Notes: generated by a model from the letters alone, not told the origin. Counted from the first letter of the stretch, positions 1-10,439 are shown. The stretch is 64,000 nucleotides of DNA from Adiantum capillus-veneris (GCA_014529385.2 CM043952.1:70174299-70238298); one strand, 5' to 3'. Numbers and translations: made by a program.

Positions 1-195
1 TTTTTGTATTCATCATTTTAACTTTTTGCTTCAATTACTATATCACCATCATAACCTACAGATAAATTTCTCTCAATACGTCAGCCCCCACATTGCTCTA
101 ATGTATAGGGAAGTGCCATCGCTGCTAATTGGGAAGTGAGAGAGAGCATGGAGAGGAATGTGTCCCCTCAGTTTGGACAATGGAAGGGGATCCTA

Positions 196-197
<2 letters not shown>

Positions 198-267
<70 letters not shown>

Positions 268-298
268 GTGAGCGTGCACGCGCGCGCACACACACACA
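198..298. repeat. (CT)n microsatellite followed by short CG/CA alternation
   Basis: An uninterrupted CT dinucleotide tract of about 34 units runs to 265. It is followed by a short alternating CG tract and then CA repeats to 298. The predicted peptide across it is only serine-leucine repeats and is not a gene. Confidence 0.95.
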
Positions 299-589
299 TA
301 GATTGACAACGGGTCAGGCATATAGTTTTGACTATTGAAGGTCATTGAAAAATGATGGAATTGAGTAGAATCTGAACTACATCACTCAATTTTCAAAGGC
401 ACTTTAATGTGTCTATGGTAAGGAGGACCACCCAACAGGGACTCAACAACTCGATTTTGGTGTTGATCCAAGAGGCCATGCAAGTCAACCAGAAAACAAC
501 GCATGGAGGCCCTCTCCTTCCTCTAATTTTTTAAACTCTATTATAAAGATAATGGACTATCGAATAATAGCAAAAATCTATTGTGTACC

Positions 590-747
590 TCAGTGTTCAA
601 GAAAAACCTAGGTTTAGTATAATCCCACCTACAAATTTTCTCAACTATATCTAATGCTAACACGTGACATAAGGAAAGGGCGGGGGGGGGGGGACCAAGG
701 CAAAAAAAGAAAGAAAGTGGATTGGGTGCCAGGAAAAGGGTCTCTTA

Positions 748-810
<63 letters not shown>

Positions 811-1640
811 GGAAGGGCCACACATCCCTAAGATTTAATTTGAATGTTAGGACACCCACAAAGATTCAAGGAAAAAACTTAGGTTTAGTATAATCCCATC
901 TAATTTTTTTGAGATTTATCTCTACTGGTGAATGGCTTTTATCAAGCAGGAGGAAGCGGCTTACCGAGAAGAACTTGATAGAAACATAGTGTACTTGCAA
1001 CAAAAACGTTTGGGTATGTTTTGAGTCACAGTGTACATATGTTGTATTGGCTGGAGACCCCTGTGCAAAGGATATGTGTATTCTTTTTAAGTTATTTCAA
1101 ATCGAGTTCTTAAGAGCATTTTCTTTTTTAAATACAAAGGTTCAAGAACATAAATTAAGGTTTAAAGAATCTACAAAGTACAGAGAAGTTTAGTGCAAAA
1201 ACAAATATAGTAAATTTGCCTCTAAATGTTAAAAAAAAGGTATGGTAAATGTTTGAAAAATCCTCAATTTATCTCTAAATTATAGATTTGAAGGTGAGTA
1301 AACCTACAAAGTATAGAGAAATTGGGTGTAAAAGCCTTCAAATATGATCAAATTGCCCCTAAGAATTCTCATATGCAAGCTTTCGAAGTTTTTAGGAGAA
1401 AACACTATGCCTCAACTCGATTTGGTGTAACCCCCCTTACAAAATTTTGAGATTTTTCTCAAAAAATTTAATTTTCCTTCAAATGCTCGAGAAAACCTAT
1501 ATTTAGTGCAATCCCACTTACAAATTTTGAAATTCACCTTTGAATCCCAAGTCAACCCAAAGGCGAGAGCACTCACAAAGCTCAAAGAAATCTAGCGTAA
1601 AAACCTTCAAAAATAGCCAAGAATTGTCAGAGTTTCCTCT
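590..1640. repeat. Degenerate dispersed motif, several diverged copies
   Basis: A phrase of the form 'aaaaacctaggtttagt' followed by 'ataatccca' and 'acaaatttt' recurs at about 600-643, 869-905 and 1491-1530. Related phrases built on 'acaaagtayagagaa' plus 'gtgtaaaa' occur near 1168, 1300, 1411 and 1580. Spacing is irregular (roughly 100-300 bases), as in an old, decayed tandem array or repeatedly duplicated intergenic segment. No coding potential is seen. Confidence 0.5.
751..806. repeat. (CT)28 microsatellite
   Basis: A perfect CT dinucleotide tract. It lies between two copies of the degenerate motif described for 590-1640. Confidence 0.95.
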
Positions 1641-1940
1641 TGTCATCCACCTTTGCCGTTTTCGTTTGTTGAGGTCTGCTGCTATTTTGGACTTGCACAT
1701 CTTTTGCCTTGGACTTGTTGGATTGAACTTTCCAAATTGCATCAACTCTCAATTTTGTCAATTTTCAATTTGATAGATGTTGATCTCCATTTTTTTTTTT
1801 TTTGGATTCTTGATTGTGGATTTCGTCGAGTGTCGCTTTGCCGATTGTTGCTAATTGTAAAACCAATGTTTATTCTCTCTCCAGGGCCGATATGAGAGCT
1901 CTCCCACCCTCTCTCTCTCTCTAGCCAAGGAGAGCTTAGT

Positions 1941-1941
<1 letters not shown>

Positions 1942-1984
<43 letters not shown>

Positions 1985-2058
1985 ACACACACACACACTC
2001 ACTCACACAGGCTGTAGTGAATGGTGCTCTCTCTTTCTCTCTCACTCACTTACACATG

Positions 2059-2149
<91 letters not shown>

Positions 2150-2161
2150 ACACACACACAT
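1942..2161. repeat. Compound (CT)n / (CA)n microsatellite
   Basis: A (CT)20 tract at 1942-1981 passes directly into CA repeats. A second (CT)27 tract at 2061-2115 passes into CA repeats up to 2161. The CT-then-CA order recurs at 10440, 49062 and 62401, so it is a habitual compound form in this genome. Confidence 0.95.
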
Positions 2162-2786
2162 GAACACGCGTAGGCAAACACACACATATACAAATACATG
2201 CATCTAGCTTTTGAACTTTGAGCATCGAGGTCAAAGATCATTTCGACATAGAAGGTCCATGCAAACCTCTGAAGGGAGGTCCATTGAGAAACACATGAAG
2301 AAAAATTCTTTAGGGCCTTCAAAATGTAAAAGAAAGCCACCCTTCAAATGATTTAAAAAATAAAAGTAGTTAGAGGGCCGGAGTGGAATGACCTCCCAAA
2401 AACTATAGGCTTAGAAGTCTATATATAATTTTAGATAGAGTACTAAGGTCTTTTTTACTTTCCACTACTAACACTCAAAAGTCTTTTCATTATTTACCAT
2501 CTTAGTACTTACCCTTCACTTTTACATTTTCAGTTAGATGTGTTTTAAATGTTGTCCTTGAAATGAAGCAGAATGTGACACATGGAGGGTCTCTCCTTCT
2601 TTGAAATTTTTAAGCTGCTTCATATATAGTATAGATATAGATAGAAGGCCAAAAAGAAGTTAAATAGAAATTATATTTGCTACACAAATGAAGGTACACA
2701 TGTCATGTGTGTAGCATGTAGCAATGTAGTTGATAATTTTCTTATCTCCTCCTATTTTGCATTAACAAGACATCAATGTCGCATGA

Positions 2787-2890
2787 TTGAAATAGACATG
2801 AGATATAGACGTTATATTTCCTCACATGATTAAACTCCACTTGAGAAAAAGACATGAAGTATAGGCCTTATATTTCCTCACATGATTAAA
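2787..2890. repeat. Imperfect direct duplication, unit about 55 bases
   Basis: Two adjacent copies share 'gacatga', 'tatag' and the block 'ttatatttcctcacatgatt' (2794-2834 and 2849-2888) with a few substitutions. It is a small local tandem duplication. Confidence 0.7.
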
Positions 2891-3640
2891 ACTCTTCTTC
2901 TCTACTGCTCGATGATGTTCCCCTTTTTTTTTGGAGAAGGTGGAGGCCACCCCTCCTGGATCTTTCGTAGCTAAAATGGTGACTAGGGTTTCGTTCGCTT
3001 GGGGAGTTGGGTTTGGGGTGGAACCTCTTCCTTGTTCATGGCAGCCTCCAACCTCTCCTCACTATTGGATACTGCTTGGCCCACCTCGTTGGCTTGCTTT
3101 GCTCACACACACACACACATGTACATATACTAATGAGCTCCTTTTATTCCACCTTTCATTTCATAGCTTCACATGGCTTGACTTTTCTTGCATTCTATAG
3201 CTTTGTTCCAGTCAGTGTTTTAAAAAGTCTCTTTTGTTAAGCGGCCATCACCCAAGTTTCCTCCTCACAAAGAAGCAAACCAAAAATACTAGCAAAAATT
3301 GAGAAATTTGCAAGAATTTTGAACTATTTTTCACATATTTCACCATTTTTTCTTCCCTTTACCATGGTTTGCAACCAACTAGTCTCGATTTTTAACCAGC
3401 TCAAGGCTAATCTGAGGCAATCCTTTCTCAAACACTAAAATTAATTTCTAGTTAAACTCAACCTAATGATTTTATCACTTTCTTTTTGTTTTAGAGAACC
3501 ATAGTGACCCTTTCACTTGTTACAACAAAAAGTGAAAGAAACTCATGAGGCTCTTCAATGAAGGGAGCCATCTACAAACTTAAAAATTGGATTGAAAATG
3601 GTGGACTTATGTTGCCATTCTCAAACAGTTTCAAGAAATG

Positions 3641-3655
3641 GACCCATATGACGCT
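3641..3655. repeat. Left target-site duplication of the LINE
   Basis: GACCCATATGACGCT here is repeated exactly at 8589-8603. The two copies bracket the minus-strand LINE. A 15-bp duplication is in the usual range for target-primed reverse transcription of L1-type elements. Confidence 0.85.
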
Positions 3656-4395
3656 CTTTTCTTTTTTTTTTGCAAAACTCACAATTGTGAGTGGATAGTA
3701 TTAAGAACATCAGAAATATACACCAACCTCAAGCTCAGACCGAGCCTTGAGGGTCAAAGGATTACAAGTTTTCTGCTTGACAGAGAAACCACAACTACTC
3801 CTAGGCTTTACTTATTACAAGATGTCATCATGACATGTATTGTTCTAGACCGGTCCTCTGAGGCTTGTTTGCCTCCGATCATGTGGATGGTCACTCTACT
3901 CCCTTGTATGATTTCACAAAAGCTTGCCACAGCCAGATCACCCTCAAACATGCGGCGGTTCTTTGCTTGCCAAATATGGTGAAAGAAGTAGTACCTGATT
4001 ATTTGAGTGCAGACAAGAAGAGCAGGACTTCCCAACCTATTACTACCAAAGAACAGATCAGACTTGAAGAGCTTAATTTTCCATGTCCTTTGAATCCACT
4101 TGCATTATTTCCTTGCCATGCCACTGATTGCCTGGCATCCCATGAAAAGGTGGGCTAGGTCTTCACTAGCTATTCTGCACCACGAGCAATAATCGGACCC
4201 GATTCCTCTTTCTTGTACCTTTACGCCCGTTGACAAAGCACCCCACACCACTTTCCACAGAAATATCTTCATATACTGAGGCCACCTTGGCTTCCAGATG
4301 TTCTCCATGACTCCCTCCCACCGTTTTTCCGTCCAGTGTCTCTTCCATAATTTGTTGAGGGGGCTACACCAATTAGCCTCATGCATTACTGCATG
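3656..4395 (-). pseudogene. LINE (L1-type) 3' portion: reverse transcriptase zinc-binding region and poly(A) end
   Basis: This is the downstream half of a plant LINE ORF2 remnant. The frame at 4105-4386 carries the C-terminal zinc-binding region typical of plant LINE reverse transcriptases: tryptophan-rich 'WKRHW', then 'KIFLWKVVWGALST', then a Cys/His cluster with 'CSWC', a histidine and 'GC'. A second frame at 3808-4035 contains 'HHIWQAKNRRMFEG', the usual tail after that domain, so at least one frame break separates them. A T-rich run at 3657-3671 on the plus strand is the poly(A) tail of the element. The right end continues in frame at 7943 once the nested LTR element is excluded. It is non-functional because it lacks endonuclease and most of RT. 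Confidence 0.8.
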
Positions 4396-4400
4396 GTAAA
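4396..4400. repeat. Left TSD (GTAAA) of the nested copia-type element
   Basis: GTAAA precedes the 5' LTR and recurs at 7938-7942 after the 3' LTR. This 5-bp duplication is typical of copia integrases. Confidence 0.8.
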
Positions 4401-4578
4401 TATTGGGGTATAGGTGCCTGTGCCTTGCCCGACCGCCCAGAGTCTAGGCACCCAGTGACTTATATACCTTATACATAGCATAAGTGTATAGGGGGCTGCT
4501 CACTGATTGAGTCTCCCCACCTATATCTATGTGTCGTGTGCTCTTCTCCTTCCTCTTCTCTCCTGCACAATTCCTTCA
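4401..4578 (+). repeat. 5' LTR of the pol-deleted copia element
   Basis: The LTR is 178 bases and starts with 'tattgggg', where the first G of the usual TG is mutated to A. It ends 'ttccttca'. The 3' LTR is longer (326 bases) because of an internal duplication. Confidence 0.8.
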
Positions 4579-4579
4579 A

Positions 4580-4600
4580 TTGGTATCAAACCAAGTTCAG
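4580..4600 (+). promoter_or_regulatory. Primer binding site (initiator tRNA-Met type)
   Basis: TTGGTATCAAACCAAG begins two bases after the 5' LTR. It closely matches the TGGTATCAGAGC consensus complementary to the 3' end of plant initiator tRNA-Met, the normal copia primer. Confidence 0.75.
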
Positions 4601-5988
4601 TGTGTTTTTGCGTAATCGCGCGTGCGCACTTTTCAGGCAGATTCTGGATCCAGAGCTTGGCAATTCACACTCAGCGTTCCGGGAGCATTTCCAGCAAGTG
4701 ACCTAGGGCTTTTCCCCCTCTTTTGAAGTTGTTTATGCCCTCAGAATTTCGTTTTGAGCACTACATCAGAAGATAGGTTTCAGCCGCAAAGAAACTCGTC
4801 TTGTGTAGATTAGCAAGCAGGAGGTGGATTGGTTTGATTTTCTCGATTGTGAGCATTTGCAGGTGTTACAAGATCGGGTTTGACTCCCAGGTACAGGTTG
4901 AGTCTAGTACTCCCACAAGTGTTGCCAGTTTTGCAGTTGAGTGGTTCTTCTACAGTGTTGTGGCTTGCATACATGGTCTTTGAGCGGGTAATGCTCTATG
5001 TATGCTTATGTCGTGAGTAGTAGATCTTGTGAGCAAGTGCAGAGGTTGGTTGTGGATGATATGTATGGTCACTTGTGGTACTCTTTGTGAGCATTTTTTG
5101 GACACAGGTTTGCAGAGCTTATGCATGTATATTGAGTGTAGTTTGATGCGCATTGATTGCTCATTGTATTGAGCTTGCAAAACAATGGTTATTTTGTGTT
5201 GATAGCCATTGTGCGTCGGAACTCTGGCGAAATTTTCCCAGGAGTTTTATGCGCATAAGTTGATGAGATCCAGGTTGTGATTGCGATTGCACTCAGTGAT
5301 TACGTCCGGTGTTCTCTGCAGGTGGGAGCTTAGTGCATGTATGCATCGATACCGCACAGTGTGGGCTTGGTGATTAGCTCACGGTTTGACAGGCGTACAG
5401 TTATCTTGGCACACTCACAAGAGTGAATATTGTGATGTATGCTTGTGTGGCTACGAGCTAGGTAGCCGGATTCAAGCACTAATGGCTTGAGGTTTTTCAG
5501 CAGGTTTCAGCTACAAGTTTACAAGTTTACAGGTAGGTTTGAGGGCTTATTTGGATGCTGAATTTTCAACCATTGTTTCCTCTTTGCAGGTGTCCATGTA
5601 TGGGTCAATTGTAGGCTGATCTGGAACACGTTTGTGACTTGTTTATGCAGTTGTTTAAGAGCTGAATTTTGGGGCTGTTTTGGGGCTGATTTGCAGCCAT
5701 ATTTTATAGCCATACAGGAGCTTGGTTTACTCTACAGGAGCCTCGTACACTTGGCATTTGGGATTTTCATCATTGCCATTTGTGGAGCACAGTGTGGTTA
5801 CACTACTACGAGAGATTTTATGCGTGGATCTGCATGAGCATTGTAGGTGCTGGTGAGCTCTTTTTATGAGAGCATTTTCTCGTTGCAGGTTGCTTCTTTT
5901 CGATTAGTTGAGTGCATTTCATTGCTACCATACCTAGAGTAGAGTTACAGCTCTTGGTTATTTTTGACATTCACTTATAGTAGTCAAT
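4601..5988 (+). other. Long G/T-rich leader of the pol-deleted copia element, no clear gene
   Basis: No frame resembles copia gag here. The stretch contains repeated 'tgcaggt' or 'acaggt' junctions (for example near 4858, 5318, 5585 and 5884). Some follow pyrimidine-rich tracts, as at 'cctctttgcag' (about 5578-5588), which look like 3' splice sites. This could be an unrelated captured sequence or simply a degenerate gag region. Confidence 0.4.
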
Positions 5989-6954
5989 ATGTGTGAGACT
6001 TTCGAGTCTAGGACAATGACTCATGAGAGACGGCGTTCTCGTTTGTGTCGACACTTGAGATGTTGGCATTGTGGTCACACACAGCACATTAGACGGCAAT
6101 GTTTTCGTCGTATGAGACGGCACAAGAGACAGGCTAGTCTCAAGGATGCAGTAGATACTATAGGCTCCGTTGACTTGACAGTTGCAAGATCAGATACAGT
6201 GTCTGAGTACCCTAGTGACAGTGAGGTCACTTTTGCTTCCTGTATTACTCCTGATTTTTTGATGTCTGAGGATAGTGCACTTCTTTTGCAGTGGGTGCTA
6301 GACAGGGATGCTACTTTTCATGTCTCTCAGTATCGTGACTGGTTCAGTAGCTATTCTAGCAGAGTGCATGGTAGTGTGCGATTGGCAGATGGGTCGCTGC
6401 ATGAGATTGCTGGTTCAGGAGATGTGAGACTGTCATTACCGGGCGGTGCATCATACGTGCTTAGAGATGTGCGTCATGTGCCAGATTGGACGATGAGTTT
6501 GATCTCCATTGGTCAGCTCAGGGATAGTGGATGTCAGGTATCGCTGCTTGAGCGATCTTTTGCATTGCATTTGGGTTCGCTAGTGATTGCTAGAGGTGCT
6601 AGAGTTGGCACATGGTACCCATTGCACGTAGTACTGGTGCGATATGGTAGAGTCTCAATCTTGTTACAGCCATGCAGAGAGCGAGAGACCCGGACAGTCT
6701 CTTTTGCTCATGGGTTGCAGGGTGCTTTGCATGGAGTGCAGAGTAGTGAGCTCGTTGTGCACACGGTTGGGGCACGACTTGAGCAGTCACACAGAGAGGT
6801 GACAGAGTCAGACATGCATGCTTTGCTAGTGACTGAGCAAAGCAGAGATTCAGTTGTGCGAGATACTTCTATGCAAGATAGACAGGTAGAGCGGTCTTGC
6901 TCTAGTGAGTCACGACAAGAGGAAGTTGTGCAAGAGTTATGCATAAGGAGTTAG
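5989..6954 (+). CDS. Gag C-terminus plus degenerate aspartic protease of the copia element
   Basis: This 321-codon frame is open from ATG to stop. Residues 25-38 form a CX2CX4HX4C zinc knuckle ('CWHCGH' to 'RRQC') in an arginine-rich context, as in the nucleocapsid end of copia Gag. Residues about 102-220 align by eye with copia protease. The block starts 'WVLDRDATFHV', continues 'DWFSSYS' and 'LRDVRHVPDW', and ends 'SLISIGQL'. The catalytic D-S/T-G-A is changed to D-R-D-A (residues 105-108), so protease activity is not expected. The remaining 100 residues, rich in Ser, Glu and Gln, are not recognised. No integrase follows. That the frame stays open despite the dead active site may be chance or may mean that only Gag function was kept. 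Confidence 0.65.
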   Translation: MCETFESRTMTHERRRSRLCRHLRCWHCGHTQHIRRQCFRRMRRHKRQASLKDAVDTIGSVDLTVARSDTVSEYPSDSEVTFASCITPDFLMSEDSALLLQWVLDRDATFHVSQYRDWFSSYSSRVHGSVRLADGSLHEIAGSGDVRLSLPGGASYVLRDVRHVPDWTMSLISIGQLRDSGCQVSLLERSFALHLGSLVIARGARVGTWYPLHVVLVRYGRVSILLQPCRERETRTVSFAHGLQGALHGVQSSELVVHTVGARLEQSHREVTESDMHALLVTEQSRDSVVRDTSMQDRQVERSCSSESRQEEVVQELCIRS

Positions 6955-7530
6955 AGCATGAGAGCTCTAGTGAGTCACAGCAGATTGAGTGGTCATGTTT
7001 GCAATGGATGATTACAGAGGAGGCTGAGATGTCAGCGATTATGCAATCATTCCTTTCTATGCTCGACAGTGAGCATGGAGATATAGTTGTGCAGGATATG
7101 TCTTCCAACAGACACCTAGAGCAGCTGGTTTGCTCTGAGATTGCACGACAGGTTGATGCGTCTTTTGCGGACAGTCGGGAGATGAATGTGGATGACACGC
7201 CTTGTCAGTCAGAGATGCCTATTGCCAGGGATATATATGTAGATGCATGCTCCGTAGAGCTAGCAGGGCCCGCTAGCATTGCATCGGCATTCGGTGGTCT
7301 CATGTATGTGATGCGGATCTTGAGACCGGATATATCAGCTGCAGTGGGAGAATTTGCAGTTGGGGTTCTCAGTCGTTTCTTGACTGATGATGGCATAGTG
7401 CACGAGAGAGATATGTAGGTATTGCGTACATACTTGCAGTACGTGTGCGGTACGTCTGGTGGTGTATGGACTTACACGGGAGCAAGACAGTCGGATGCAC
7501 ACGATCACAGCCAGCTAGTGGGCATCAATT
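6939..7530 (+). pseudogene. Copia reverse transcriptase C-terminal remnant
   Basis: In a frame shifted from the preceding gene, 'ASAFGGLMYVMRILRPDIS' (about 7270-7340) matches the conserved copia RT end (normally 'SLMYA...TRPDI'). It is followed by 'VGVLSRFL' and, after a stop at 7416-7418, by a tail resembling 'LRYVCGTS..YTG'. The YVDD catalytic core and RNase H are absent, so the pol region was joined from protease to the last part of RT by a large internal deletion. The first 100 residues of the frame (Ser/Glu/Met-rich) are unassigned. Confidence 0.6.
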
Positions 7531-7600
7531 GAGAGCTATTTTCTCTCGCCTTTTGTAGTCTTTATACTAGGTTCCTTTGCTTAAAGGCACAGTCGCCTTT

Positions 7601-7611
7601 AAGTGGGAGGT
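7601..7611 (+). promoter_or_regulatory. Polypurine tract of the pol-deleted copia element
   Basis: AAGTGGGAGGT lies directly before the 3' LTR. The same tract precedes the 3' LTR of the copia element ending at 27662, where it is likewise AGTGGGAGGT. Confidence 0.8.
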
Positions 7612-7937
7612 TGTTGGGGTATAGGCGCCTGTGCCTTGCCTGGCCGCCCAGAGTCTGGACACCCACTGACTTGTATACCTTATACATAGCATAAGTGTAT
7701 AGGGGGCTACTCACTGATTGAGTCTCCCCACCCATATCTGTGTGTCATGTGCTCTTCTCCTTCCTCTTCTCTCTTCTCCATTGCTGCATACACACACACG
7801 CTCTCGCTCGCCCGCTGACTTGTATACCTTATACATGCATAAGTGTATAGGGAGATGTTCACTGATTGAGTCTCCCCACCCATATCTGTGTGTCGTGTGC
7901 TCTTCTCCCTCCTCTTCTCTCCTGCACAGTTCCTTCA
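7612..7937 (+). repeat. 3' LTR with an internal tandem duplication
   Basis: The LTR starts TGTTGGGGTA and ends TTCCTTCA. The block starting 'ctgacttgtatacctt' at 7666 is repeated from 7815 (offset 149 bases). This includes 'aagtgtataggg' and 'gattgagtctcccc', and explains why this LTR is 148 bases longer than its partner. The joint contains 'cacacacacgctctcgctcg'. Confidence 0.85.
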
Positions 7938-7942
7938 GTAAA
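7938..7942. repeat. Right TSD (GTAAA) of the pol-deleted copia element
   Basis: This is the second copy of the target duplication. The LINE coding frame resumes here. Confidence 0.8.
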
Positions 7943-8588
7943 TGCCTTTAGAATGTGGTTTCCAAAAGAGGCTACTCCCATCCCATCTCCAAGCGTCCCA
8001 TTCAAAGTTGGATTCACAAATTGGCATCACCACCTTATCAAGCTCTTTCATCACTCTGTAGACTAGTAAGATCTCAAAGCCATTCAGTTGAAATTGGATG
8101 GCTAAAGAGTCAGCAGTTTTCCAGCACTTCCTGTTGCCATCCCAGAATTGCTCTAGTCGAACGAGCCCCTTATTATTCACTTTCCTTGCCATTTCTATCC
8201 ACAATAGGGGCTTTGCGGCGGCCCTAATATTTTAGAGAGCCAAGGAGACCATTGTAAAATGGAGTTCTTAAAGTATCTTGTTGCTTCCCCCCATTCCAAA
8301 ACCTCAGTTGCTCTTTTGCACTTCCTCATCAGCTCCCCTGAGAGTCCACCAGATCTAAGATAAGACCACTTCGGGGCGAGAAGTTTGTTGTGCATCACAA
8401 CCCCCTTTGGCACCAAGGGCCTCATCATGGGATACAGGGTTAAGAATCCCGAGCCCTCCTTGGTCTACCGGGCGAGCAACTACCTTCCATCTAGCCCACT
8501 TCCATGGTCGGGAGGTTTTTGTGTTGTTCTTCCAAAGAAACCTTTTCACTGGTTTTAAGAATTATTTCCAGTTACACTTAGCCATCTT
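7943..8588 (-). pseudogene. LINE 5' portion: reverse transcriptase C-terminal region, 5'-truncated
   Basis: Frames at 8355-8549, 8195-8428 and 7935-8204 together cover the end of a LINE RT. 'FLWKNN', 'WARWKVVARPVDQGGLGI' and 'GAKG' are the familiar segment after the RT catalytic core, followed by 'FEWDAWRWDG' leading to the zinc-binding region. Frame changes between these pieces show decay. The element stops abruptly at the right TSD, so it was 5'-truncated at insertion, leaving about 1.39 kb of LINE in total. The last frame runs uninterrupted into the 4105-4395 frame if 4401-7937 and one TSD copy are removed. Confidence 0.75.
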
Positions 8589-8603
8589 GACCCATATGAC
8601 GCT
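8589..8603. repeat. Right target-site duplication of the LINE
   Basis: Exact 15-base copy of 3641-3655. It marks the 5'-truncated end of the minus-strand LINE. Confidence 0.85.
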
Positions 8604-8963
8604 TTTAAATGAAAAGACTTTTTTGGACTAGATAAGTAGTCCTTAGTAACGGGTTGGATTTTGGGTGCATCTCTAAACCACACCATAAAGCTTGCAAATT
8701 AGTGCCACATGGAAAGCTATACTTTTTTTTTGTCTTTCTGAAAGAAGCCTTAGAGGAGAGTTGGCTTAGACATAGTTTGAATGTTTTGAGGGATGGGATG
8801 ATTGAGACTTACCTTAAATGTTATTTTAATTTTATAATACTAAATGGATCTTTTTATTTCACCTTTCATTTCATATCATGATGTGTCTTGACTTTTTTTG
8901 CATTCTATTGTTTTAGAATGTTAAAGTGAACCTCCACCTTGCATAATTCTAGTAAATTCTATA
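8604..8963. other. AT-rich intergenic DNA
   Basis: No gene seen. The segment 8835-8915 is a diverged copy of 3123-3205 (shared 'cacctttcatttcat' and 'gcattctat'). Confidence 0.5.
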
Positions 8964-9232
<269 letters not shown>

Positions 9233-9469
9233 TTAAATGATAAAGCCTTAGAGGCTACACAAATCCCAAAAGTCACATTTTCATTTTGAAATTTGAGAAG
9301 TTCTTTTATCCACCTTTTCATTTTGAGAATTTGGTTCACCCCTTGAAACTTGAGGTAATAGACTAAAGTTGTCATTTTTGTTAGTTAAAACTTTATGGAA
9401 GGAATTTATCATTTAGGGTTTTAACCTTTAAAGATTTTTTTTATTTTTTATTTTAGAGATTTTAAAGCT

Positions 9470-9880
9470 AAGTTTAGAACTTAAAGATGTAGAACTTTTA
9501 AAGTAAGGTCTCCAATGATCCAAGGAGGACCTAGAGTTTTTTTTTTATTAGAAGGTAAAACTTTGAATTAAAGAAAGTGAAAGTATTATATGGATCCACA
9601 AGTATGGGGAGGGTCACCCCGAGACGCTAGAGTTTTAAGACTTATAACTTTAAAGCTTTTGAAGTGGGATTTACAACTTACAGATCTATAGTTTTAAATT
9701 TATAAAAAGAGCTCTAGAGCTTAAAAATGTAGAATTTTTAAAGTGGGGTGTAGAGCATATGGATCTAAAGCTTAGGGTGTAGAGCTCAAGGGTGCTTTTT
9801 TAATTCAATTCTATGTGCTTATGGATTTTTTTATAAAGATTAGAGATGTAGTGATTTTAAAGTGGGATCTAACCTCATAT
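9470..9880. repeat. Degenerate tandem-like repeat, period roughly 120 bases
   Basis: The phrase 'aaagatgtagaacttttaaa' followed by 'gtggg(a/g)t' recurs with variation at about 9482, 9660, 9720 and 9845. It alternates with 'gagcttaaa' and 'ggatcta'. This is probably an old minisatellite. No coding frame is seen. Confidence 0.5.
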
Positions 9881-10438
9881 CAAGACCTAAAATTGACGCC
9901 TATTTTTTTTGTCAAGGGCTATTTTGCCTATCAAAACAATCTCAAAATTGTGTGTCATTTTTTGTATTTATATCTTTAAGTTAATGTTATATATTGCAAA
10001 TTATATAAGTTGATTGCATTACATAAAGCATATTGAAGGGGGCTTGAAAAATTGCATGTCAAAAAGAAATTTTTATCATGCTTGGCAAGCCTTGTGATTT
10101 TATCAATAGTTTAACTCCATTATGTTAAATAGCTACTTTTAGCTCATTTTTAAGGTTCCAAAGGGGAGGAGCTTATCACATTAAGCTTGTAAGGTTTGAA
10201 AACACCAAAGAGCTTCATAGCTTCCAAATTCACTCTAAGGGGTTACTCTAATGCATTATATTACTCCTACATGCTCCATTATGCATGATGGTTGACCATA
10301 GAAGCAATGTTAATCTCTCTCTTTGCTTAGTGTACGTCACCTATACCTTTGGCCGCTTACCCAAAATTATGCTACCCATAACAGAGAATAAGGAACTTGA
10401 TTGTGAGTTTCTTTGATTGCAAAAAGCTCCATCATCCA

Positions 10439-10439
<1 letters not shown>
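9881..10439. other. Intergenic DNA, nothing recognised
   Basis: AT-rich sequence with no recognisable frame, repeat or RNA gene. Confidence 0.5.

Larger units (their letters stand above)
1..3640. other. Intergenic DNA without a recognisable gene
   Basis: No open frame here resembles a known protein. The longest frames are read-through of CT/CA tracts. Apart from the repeats listed separately the stretch is AT-rich anonymous sequence. A short (AC)n tract sits near 3103-3118. The 80 bases at about 3123-3205 closely resemble 8835-8915 in the same orientation, so the flank itself contains a diverged dispersed repeat. Confidence 0.6.
4401..7937 (+). mobile_element. Pol-deleted (non-autonomous) copia-type LTR retrotransposon inserted in a LINE
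   Basis: The 3.5-kb element has TSD GTAAA, LTRs opening T(G/A)TTGGGG and closing TTCCTTCA, a tRNA-Met-type primer binding site just after the 5' LTR and a purine tract before the 3' LTR. Inside are a gag zinc knuckle, a degenerate protease and the very end of the reverse transcriptase. Integrase and most of RT/RNase H are missing. Between the LTR and the first recognisable gag motif lie about 1.4 kb without a convincing frame. Mobility, if any, would have needed proteins from a relative. Its LTR resembles those at 33062 and 49476 ('tgttggggta' start, shared 'cccactgac'), so a related family is present elsewhere in the window. Confidence 0.85.

Noticed and set aside
129-2340. Ser-Leu and Arg-Glu repeat frames across CT tracts
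   Set aside because: They are translations of dinucleotide repeats with no start context or flanking domain.
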